DNA from: Microterricola pindariensis | GTDB lineage: Bacteria; Actinomycetota; Actinomycetes; Actinomycetales; Microbacteriaceae | Direction: 5' to 3' | Length of the DNA: 51,215 nucleotides | Assembly: GCF_002936985.1 (NCBI RefSeq) | Contig: NZ_MPZN01000024.1 | Coordinates: 1-51,215 of the forward strand | In this document: piece after piece, positions 45,676 through 51,215 of the stretch | How positions within the stretch are numbered: position 1 is the stretch's first letter | How the letters are laid out: every line of letters starts with the position of its first letter | The notes under the pieces: model-generated | The model's input: only the letters and a program-made list of their open reading frames with translations | Database searches by the model: none | Told to the model about the DNA's origin: nothing | Program-made: the position numbers and the translations under genes

Positions 45676-47424
45676 GTGGCAAAGTCGACCCCGGTCAAGA
45701 AAGCCTGGCGTAGCCTCTCCTGGCTCGCCGTCATCATTGTTGGCCTGTTTGCCATCAACGCAGCAGGCGTGATGTGGGGCGGTGGATCGTGGACGCCGAA
45801 GCTCGCACTCGACCTCGAGGGCGGAACGCAGATTATTCTCGCCCCGAAGACCGAGAGCGGCCAGACTGTCTCGCAGGAGCAGCTTGACCAGGCGGTGACG
45901 ATCATCCGCCAGCGCGTGGACGCCTCCGGCGTCTCCGAGGCGGAGATCAGCACGCAGGGTGGGCAGAACATCGTCGTCGCCATCCCCGGCGAGCTCGACG
46001 ATGAGACCCGCAACCGCATCCAGTCCTCCTCGAAGCTCGAGCTCCGGCCCGTCCTCGTCGCGGGAACCCCCACGGACCAGTCCGTCGGCGGAAACACCGC
46101 GACCCCCGAGCCGAGCGCAGAGCCGACCCCCGCGGCCACCCCGAGCGTCACGCCGAGCAACGGCAGCGACCTCGCCTGGGTGACCCCGGAGCTGCAGGCC
46201 CAGTTCGAGACCTTCGACTGTGCCTCCACGGAGGCCGAGACGGCCAACGCGGCGCCCGCCGACCAGCCGCTCATCACCTGTGACGACACCGGCACGGTCA
46301 AGTACATCCTCGGCCCGGTCGAGGTCGAGGGCGCGAACATCTCCGACGCCACTGCCGGCATGGAGACCACCCAGTCCGGTGCCAGCACCGGCCGCTGGGT
46401 CATCAACCTCGTCTTCGACGGCCAGGGCACCAAGGACTTCGCCGAGGTCAGCACTCGCCTCTTCGGCCTGAAGTCGACGCCGCCGCTGGACCAGTTCGCC
46501 TTCGTGCTCGACGGCCAGGTGCTCTCCGCCCCGGCGATGAACGGCATCATCACCGACGGCCGCCCGTCGATCTCCGGAAACTTCACCGAGGCCAGCGCCA
46601 AGGCCCTCGCCGACCAGCTCAAGTTCGGCGCCCTGCCGATCAGCTTCACCGTGCAGAGCTCCGAGACGATCTCCGCCACGCTCGGCAGCTCGCAGCTGCA
46701 GAGCGGAATCATCGCCGGTATCTTCGGTCTGATCCTGGTCATCATCTACACGCTGTTCCAATACCGCCTGCTCGGCATGGTGACGATTGCGTCCCTCGTC
46801 GTCGCGGCGATCATGACCTACATCACGATCACGATCCTGTCCTGGACGCAGGGCTACCGCCTGTCCCTGGCCGGCGTCGCCGGTCTGATCGTGGCCATTG
46901 GTTTCACCGCGGACTCGTTCATCGTCTACTTCGAGCGTGTGCGCGATGAGCTCCGCGAGGGGCGCATCCTCACCTCGGCCGTCGAGGCCGGATGGAAGCG
47001 CGCCGTGCGGACGATCTTCGCCTCCAAGGCCACCAACCTGCTCGCGGCCGTCGTGCTGTACCTGGTCGCGGTCGGCAGCGTGCGCGGCTTCGCCTTCACC
47101 CTCGGTGTGACGACGATCATCGACGTCATCATCGTGATCATGTTCACCCACCCGATGCTGCAGCTGCTCTCGCGCACCAAGTTCTTCTCGAGCGGCCACC
47201 CCTGGAGCGGTCTCGACCCGCAGGCGCTCGGCGCCGTCTACCGGGGGCGCGCGGAGTTCCGCAAGCCCGCGGCATCCCTCGACCCGAAGAAGGCCGCGTC
47301 CAGCGCCCGCGAGGCAGGCAAGCGCCAGACCATCGCCGAGCGCAAGGCCGCTGAGCTCGCCGCCGCGAGCCACGGCGCCTCCACCGGCGGCGACACCAAG
47401 ACCACGGAAGGCAAGGAATCCTGA
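45676..47424 (+). CDS. secD: Protein translocase subunit SecD
   Basis: A proton-driven membrane factor that pulls secreted proteins from the SecYEG channel. The 582-residue protein has a first membrane segment at about residues 13-35, the signature LALDLEGGTQI, a large periplasmic-type domain with LVLDGQVLSAPAMNG-like FVLDGQVLSAP, and five membrane segments from about residue 340 (IIAGIFGLILVIIYTLFQYR and onward). A Pro/Thr/Ser insert near residue 140 (TPEPSAEPTPAATPS) and a basic C-terminal tail are typical of Actinobacteria. The GTG start is used. Its stop codon shares one base with the secF ATG. Confidence 0.96.
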   Translation: MAKSTPVKKAWRSLSWLAVIIVGLFAINAAGVMWGGGSWTPKLALDLEGGTQIILAPKTESGQTVSQEQLDQAVTIIRQRVDASGVSEAEISTQGGQNIVVAIPGELDDETRNRIQSSSKLELRPVLVAGTPTDQSVGGNTATPEPSAEPTPAATPSVTPSNGSDLAWVTPELQAQFETFDCASTEAETANAAPADQPLITCDDTGTVKYILGPVEVEGANISDATAGMETTQSGASTGRWVINLVFDGQGTKDFAEVSTRLFGLKSTPPLDQFAFVLDGQVLSAPAMNGIITDGRPSISGNFTEASAKALADQLKFGALPISFTVQSSETISATLGSSQLQSGIIAGIFGLILVIIYTLFQYRLLGMVTIASLVVAAIMTYITITILSWTQGYRLSLAGVAGLIVAIGFTADSFIVYFERVRDELREGRILTSAVEAGWKRAVRTIFASKATNLLAAVVLYLVAVGSVRGFAFTLGVTTIIDVIIVIMFTHPMLQLLSRTKFFSSGHPWSGLDPQALGAVYRGRAEFRKPAASLDPKKAASSAREAGKRQTIAERKAAELAAASHGASTGGDTKTTEGKES

Positions 47425-48440
47425 TGGCCAACCGCATGGCTACCTTCGGCAACGACCTCTACACCGGCAAGCGCTCCTTCAACTTCGTGGGCAAGCGCAA
47501 CACCTGGTACATCATCATCGGCGCGCTCCTGCTCGCCGCCATCCTGATCCCGATCGTCAAGGGCGGGTTCAACTTCGGCATCGAGTTCCGCGGCGGTTCG
47601 CAGTTCGTCGTCACCAGCGTCGCGGACGCCAGCCAGGAGCCGGCCATCGAGGCCGTCGCCTCCGTGGTCCCCGAGGCCGTCGCCCGTGTCAGCACGGTCG
47701 GCGACAGCGGCGTGCGCGTGCAGACCGACCAGCTCACCCAGGAGCAGACCAGCGAGGTCGCCACCGCCCTCGCCGACGCCTACGACGTGCCGGTGAGTGA
47801 AGTCGCATCCTCGTTCATCGGCCCGGTCTGGGGCGCGGACATCACCAGGCAGACGATCCAGGGCCTCATCGTCCTGCTCGTGCTCGCCGCCGTCGGCATG
47901 GCGCTCTACTTCCGCACCTGGAAGATGTCGCTGGCCGCCATCGGCGCCCTGCTCGTCGACCTCATCGTCACGGTCGGCATCTACGCCGCCACCGGTTTCG
48001 AGATCACCCCGGCCGCGGTCATCGGAATCCTGACGATCCTCGCCTACTCGCTGTACGACACCGTCGTGGTGTTCGACAAGATCCGCGAGAACACGACGGA
48101 GGACGCCGTCAAGTCCAAGCACACCTTCGCCGAGTCGACGAACCTCGCCGTCAACCAGACCCTGGTGCGCTCCATCAACACCAGCGTCGTGGCTGCCCTG
48201 CCCGTCGCGGCGATCCTGTTCTTCGGCGCGTTCGTGCTCGGCGCAGACACCCTGCGCGACATCTCGCTCGCCCTGTTCATCGGCATCCTCGTCGGCACCT
48301 GGTCCACGGTGTTCCTCGCCGCGCCGCTGTACTCGCAGCTGCGCGAGGGCGAGAAGGACGTCGTCAAGCACGACAAGCAGGTGCTCGCGGCCCGCGAGAA
48401 GGCCGCAGCCGCTGCATCCGCCGACGCCGTCACGGCGTAG
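47424..48440 (+). CDS. secF: Protein translocase subunit SecF
   Basis: The partner of SecD. The 338-residue protein has six membrane segments, the family signature GFNFGIEFRGGSQF, and the second conserved block ALYFRTWKMSLAAIGALLVD with YSLYDTVVVFDKIREN. Translation begins on the last base of the secD stop codon (TGATG), so the pair is tightly coupled. The stop codon TAG forms part of a TAGGCT hexamer that may be the -10 element of relA. Confidence 0.96.
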   Translation: MANRMATFGNDLYTGKRSFNFVGKRNTWYIIIGALLLAAILIPIVKGGFNFGIEFRGGSQFVVTSVADASQEPAIEAVASVVPEAVARVSTVGDSGVRVQTDQLTQEQTSEVATALADAYDVPVSEVASSFIGPVWGADITRQTIQGLIVLLVLAAVGMALYFRTWKMSLAAIGALLVDLIVTVGIYAATGFEITPAAVIGILTILAYSLYDTVVVFDKIRENTTEDAVKSKHTFAESTNLAVNQTLVRSINTSVVAALPVAAILFFGAFVLGADTLRDISLALFIGILVGTWSTVFLAAPLYSQLREGEKDVVKHDKQVLAAREKAAAAASADAVTA

Positions 48441-48443
48441 GCT
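48438..48443 (+). promoter_or_regulatory. Candidate -10 element of relA
   Basis: TAGGCT, overlapping the secF stop codon, lies 33 bases before the relA start, leaving room for the GGGAGGAG ribosome-binding site. Confidence 0.4.
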
Positions 48444-48476
48444 GACCGAGCGCATGGCACGCAGGGAGGAGATGAG

Positions 48477-50732
48477 ATGATGAGCGATTCCACGTCGTCC
48501 ACCGCCTCCCTGCGCCGCCTTGTGCCCCGCATCTTCTCGAAGGCCCAGCCGGCCGGCGCCGTCGACACCCTGGTGCGCACGGTGCGCATGCACCACCCGA
48601 AGGCCGACCTCGCCGTCATCGAGCGGGCGTACACGGCGGCCGAGCGCGCGCACAGCGGGCAGAAGCGGCGCAGCGGCGAGCCGTACATCACGCACCCGCT
48701 GGCCGTCGCCCAGATCCTAGCCGACCTCGGCATCGGCTCGAAGACCGTCGCAGCGGCGCTGCTGCACGACACGGTCGAAGACACCGAGTACACGCTGGAA
48801 CAGCTGCGCGCCGACTTCGGCGACGAGATCGCCATGCTCGTCGACGGCGTGACCAAGCTCGACAAGGTCAAGTACGGCGACTCGACGCAGGCCGAGACCG
48901 TGCGCAAGATGATCGTGGCGATGTCCAAGGACATCCGCGTGCTCATCATCAAGCTCGCCGACCGCCTGCACAACGCGCGCACCTGGGGCTTCGTGCCCGC
49001 GGAGTCGGCCGCCCGCAAGGCGACAGAGACGCTCGAGATCTACGCCCCGCTGGCCCATCGCCTCGGAATCCAGGCCATCAAGTGGGAGCTGGAAGACCTC
49101 TCCTTCGCCGTGCTCTACCCCAAGCTCTACGCCGAGATCGAGTCCCTCGTCCGCCAGCGCACGCCGCAGCGCGAGGAGTTCGTGCAGCAGGTCATCGACG
49201 CCGTCAACGAAGACCTGCGCGCCTCCAAGATCCGCGGCCAGGTCGTCGGGCGCCCCAAGCAGTACTACTCCATCTACCAGAAGATGGTGCTGCGCGGCCG
49301 CGACTTCGACGAGATCTACGACCTCGTCGGCATCCGCATCCTGGTGAACTCCGTCCGCGACTGCTACGCCGTGCTCGGCGCGATCCACGCCCGCTGGACG
49401 CCACTGCCCGGCCGCTTCAAGGACTACATCGCCACCCCGAAGTTCAACCTCTACCAGTCGCTGCACACCACGGTGCTCGGCCCGGAGGGGCGCGCCGTCG
49501 AGCTGCAGATCCGCACCCAGGAGATGCACCAGCGCGCCGAGTTCGGCGTCGCGGCGCACTGGAAGTACAAGGAGCAGATGGCCACCGGCAAGGCCGGCAG
49601 CTCCGCCCTGCAGAGCGACACAGACATGGCATGGCTCGCCCACATCTCCGACTGGCAGGCCGAGACGGCCGACCCCGGAGAGTTCCTCGACTCCCTGCGC
49701 TACGAGATCGGCGCCAAGGAGGTCTACGTCTTCACGCCCAAGGGGCGCGTCATCGGCCTCCCGGCCGGCGCGACCCCCGTCGACTTCGCGTACGCCGTGC
49801 ACACCGAGATCGGGCACCGCACCATGGGGTCCAAGGTCAACGGCCGCCTGGTGCCGCTCGAGACCCCGCTGAACACGGGCGACGTCGTCGAGGTGTTCAC
49901 CTCGAAGAACCCGGACTCCGGGCCGAGCCAGGACTGGCTGAACTTCGTCAAGAGCCCGCGCGCGCGCAACAAGATCCGGCAGTGGTTCACCAAGGAGCGC
50001 CGCGACGAGGCCATCGAGCAGGGCCGGGACGCCATCGCCCGCGCCATGCGCAAGCAGAACCTGCCGCTGCAGAAGCTGATGAGCCAGGACTCCTTCGCCG
50101 AGGTGGCCGCCCAGATGAAGTACGTCGACGTCTCCGCGCTCTACGCGGCCGTCGGCGAGGGGCACGTCTCCACGCAGTCCGTGCTGGAGAAGGTCGTCGC
50201 CGCCGTGCAGGCCGTCGACGACTCGGAGGGCCCAGAGCTCTCCCTGCCGGTCAAGGGCCGCACCCAGCAGCTGCGCAGCAGCGACTCCGGCGTGCTCGTG
50301 CGCGGGGCGCCGGACATCCTGGTCAAGCTGGCCCGCTGCTGCACCCCGGTGCCGGGTGACGAGATCGTCGGTTTCATCACGCGCGGCTCCGGTGTCTCCG
50401 TGCACCAGGCCAACTGCCACAACGTGCAGTCGCTGCTGAACGAGCCGGAGCGGATGATCGAGGTGGCGTGGGCGCCGACCTCCAAGAGCCTGTTCCTGGT
50501 GCAGATCCAGATCGAGGCGCTGGACAGGGCCGGGCTGCTCTCCGACGTCACCCGGGTGCTCTCCGAGCACCACGTGAACATCCTCTCCGCCAACGTCTCC
50601 ACCTCCAGCGACAGGCTGGCGCTCAGCCGCTTCGTCTTCGAGATGGGCGACACCACCCACCTCGACCGCGTGCTGAACGCCGTGCGGCGCATCGACGCCG
50701 TCTACGACGTGTACCGCGTCAGCGACGGCTAG
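48477..50732 (+). CDS. relA: Bifunctional (p)ppGpp synthetase/hydrolase (RelA/SpoT homologue)
   Basis: Makes and degrades the stringent-response alarmone. The 751-residue protein has all four domains. The HD hydrolase domain is seen in HSGQKRRSGEPYITHPLAVA and LLHDTVEDTEY, so hydrolase activity is expected. The synthetase is seen in GRPKQYYSIYQKM, YDLVGIRILV and YQSLHTTVLG. The TGS domain follows at KEVYVFTPKGRVIGLPAGAT, and a C-terminal ACT domain at FLVQIQIEALDRAGLL. ATG 48477 or ATG 48480 serves as start behind GGGAGGAG. The stop codon lies in a 16-bp tandem repeat. Confidence 0.97.
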   Translation: MMSDSTSSTASLRRLVPRIFSKAQPAGAVDTLVRTVRMHHPKADLAVIERAYTAAERAHSGQKRRSGEPYITHPLAVAQILADLGIGSKTVAAALLHDTVEDTEYTLEQLRADFGDEIAMLVDGVTKLDKVKYGDSTQAETVRKMIVAMSKDIRVLIIKLADRLHNARTWGFVPAESAARKATETLEIYAPLAHRLGIQAIKWELEDLSFAVLYPKLYAEIESLVRQRTPQREEFVQQVIDAVNEDLRASKIRGQVVGRPKQYYSIYQKMVLRGRDFDEIYDLVGIRILVNSVRDCYAVLGAIHARWTPLPGRFKDYIATPKFNLYQSLHTTVLGPEGRAVELQIRTQEMHQRAEFGVAAHWKYKEQMATGKAGSSALQSDTDMAWLAHISDWQAETADPGEFLDSLRYEIGAKEVYVFTPKGRVIGLPAGATPVDFAYAVHTEIGHRTMGSKVNGRLVPLETPLNTGDVVEVFTSKNPDSGPSQDWLNFVKSPRARNKIRQWFTKERRDEAIEQGRDAIARAMRKQNLPLQKLMSQDSFAEVAAQMKYVDVSALYAAVGEGHVSTQSVLEKVVAAVQAVDDSEGPELSLPVKGRTQQLRSSDSGVLVRGAPDILVKLARCCTPVPGDEIVGFITRGSGVSVHQANCHNVQSLLNEPERMIEVAWAPTSKSLFLVQIQIEALDRAGLLSDVTRVLSEHHVNILSANVSTSSDRLALSRFVFEMGDTTHLDRVLNAVRRIDAVYDVYRVSDG

Positions 50733-50764
50733 AGTCAGCGACGGCTAGAGTCAGCGAAAGCTAG
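50718..50764. repeat. 16-bp tandem repeat at the relA 3' end
   Basis: GTCAGCGACGGCTAGA occurs twice perfectly (50718-50749), then as GTCAGCGAAAGCTAG. The first copy holds the relA stop codon and the last overlaps the stop codon of the converging gene. Confidence 0.95.
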
Positions 50765-51215
50765 GCGCCGAGCAGGGCCAGCCGGCGCTCCGCCAGCGCC
50801 CGATTCGGCAGCGGCCGGCGGCGCCGCAGCGCCGAGCGCGCCGCGGCGGGGGAGAGGCCGGCCCGCGCGCCCAGCGCGGACGCCGCGGAGAGCGACTCCG
50901 CGTCCCCGAGCGCATCGTCCAGCAGCAGATCGACGAGCGTGCGCACCGCCGACGTCACCGGGCAGCCGCCGAGCAGCTGGAGCTCGCCGGGGGAGATCGC
51001 GACCTGGCGCAGGGCGAGCCTGCTGTTGCGGCGCGGCCGTGCCCCCACCCCGGTGGGCAGCGCGAACTGTCCGAGCGCGGGTGGATCCTCCACCGCGCCG
51101 TGCAGCCAGGCGGCGCTCAGCCGCTCCGCGAAGGCGTGCTCCGGGCGCAGCGCGAGCAGGACGGCCGCGCGGGCCGACGGGAACGGCGGCAGGTCGATCG
51201 GGCAGTACTGCTCCG
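50761..51215 (-). CDS. AbiEi-like antitoxin/regulator family protein, N-terminus outside the window
   Basis: The frame is open from the window edge to the stop codon at 50761, giving 151 C-terminal residues. The first internal GTG (51093) is not the start, because the frame continues upstream with coherent sequence (SARAAVLLALRPEHAFAERL, then SAAWLHGA). The pattern of LSAAWLHG, a run of arginines, and VTSAVRTLVDLLLDD resembles the actinobacterial AbiEi-type antitoxin-domain proteins, which are often present without a toxin. The C-terminal 50 residues are Ala/Arg-rich. The missing N-terminus would show whether the usual winged helix is present. Confidence 0.65.
   Translation of the reverse strand, partial: EQYCPIDLPPFPSARAAVLLALRPEHAFAERLSAAWLHGAVEDPPALGQFALPTGVGARPRRNSRLALRQVAISPGELQLLGGCPVTSAVRTLVDLLLDDALGDAESLSAASALGARAGLSPAAARSALRRRRPLPNRALAERRLALLGA

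Overview
The window is a contiguous piece of a high-GC (roughly 70 %) actinobacterial chromosome. The gene order dut–DUF3710–DUF3159–acnA, the block dxs / fadAB / HRDC ribonuclease D / DUF3000, and the run thrS–HIT–pdxST–yebC–ruvCAB–yajC–secDF–relA are typical of the order Micrococcales. The family is most likely Microbacteriaceae. Many genes show the actinobacterial leaderless layout, with a TAnnnT -10 hexamer six bases before the start codon.

Region 1 (1-4.8 kb) is housekeeping: the end of dUTPase, two actinobacterial conserved proteins and aconitase, whose upstream region carries two candidate operators. Region 2 (4.9-14.3 kb) is accessory. It holds an orphan gene of lower GC, a pterin dehydratase, a minus-strand trio (alpha/beta hydrolase-LuxR fusion, methyltransferase, YdiI-like thioesterase), and a plus-strand operon: GntR/HutC regulator, BtpA/SgcQ protein, AllA-fold protein, PfkB kinase and an orphan solute-binding lipoprotein. 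A carboxylesterase follows. Region 3 (14.3-28.6 kb) has DedA, dxs, a RibD-like reductase, a CoA-type NUDIX hydrolase, an aldo/keto reductase, the fatty-acid oxidation pair, ribonuclease D with DUF3000, a second hydrolase, SufE with a rhodanese, and ZapE.

Region 4 (28.6-36.2 kb) starts with amtB behind a GlnR-type box. Next comes a diverged Amt-like membrane protein without the twin pore histidines, a solitary PemK/MazF toxin, an SRAP protein, a repeat-rich non-coding stretch with a DUF222-HNH gene, and a seven-gene tRNA array (Val, Gly, Cys, Val, Gly, Val, Gly) with part of it duplicated in tandem. Region 5 (36.2-51.2 kb) is the core run from thrS to relA, ending in the 3' part of an AbiEi-like gene on the minus strand.

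The items most worth follow-up are the histidine-less Amt paralogue directly behind amtB, the BtpA/AllA-fold/PfkB operon with its orphan binding protein, the double operator upstream of aconitase, and the unusually frequent short perfect tandem duplications at gene ends and junctions. All functional calls come from reading motifs and gene order. No database search was run.
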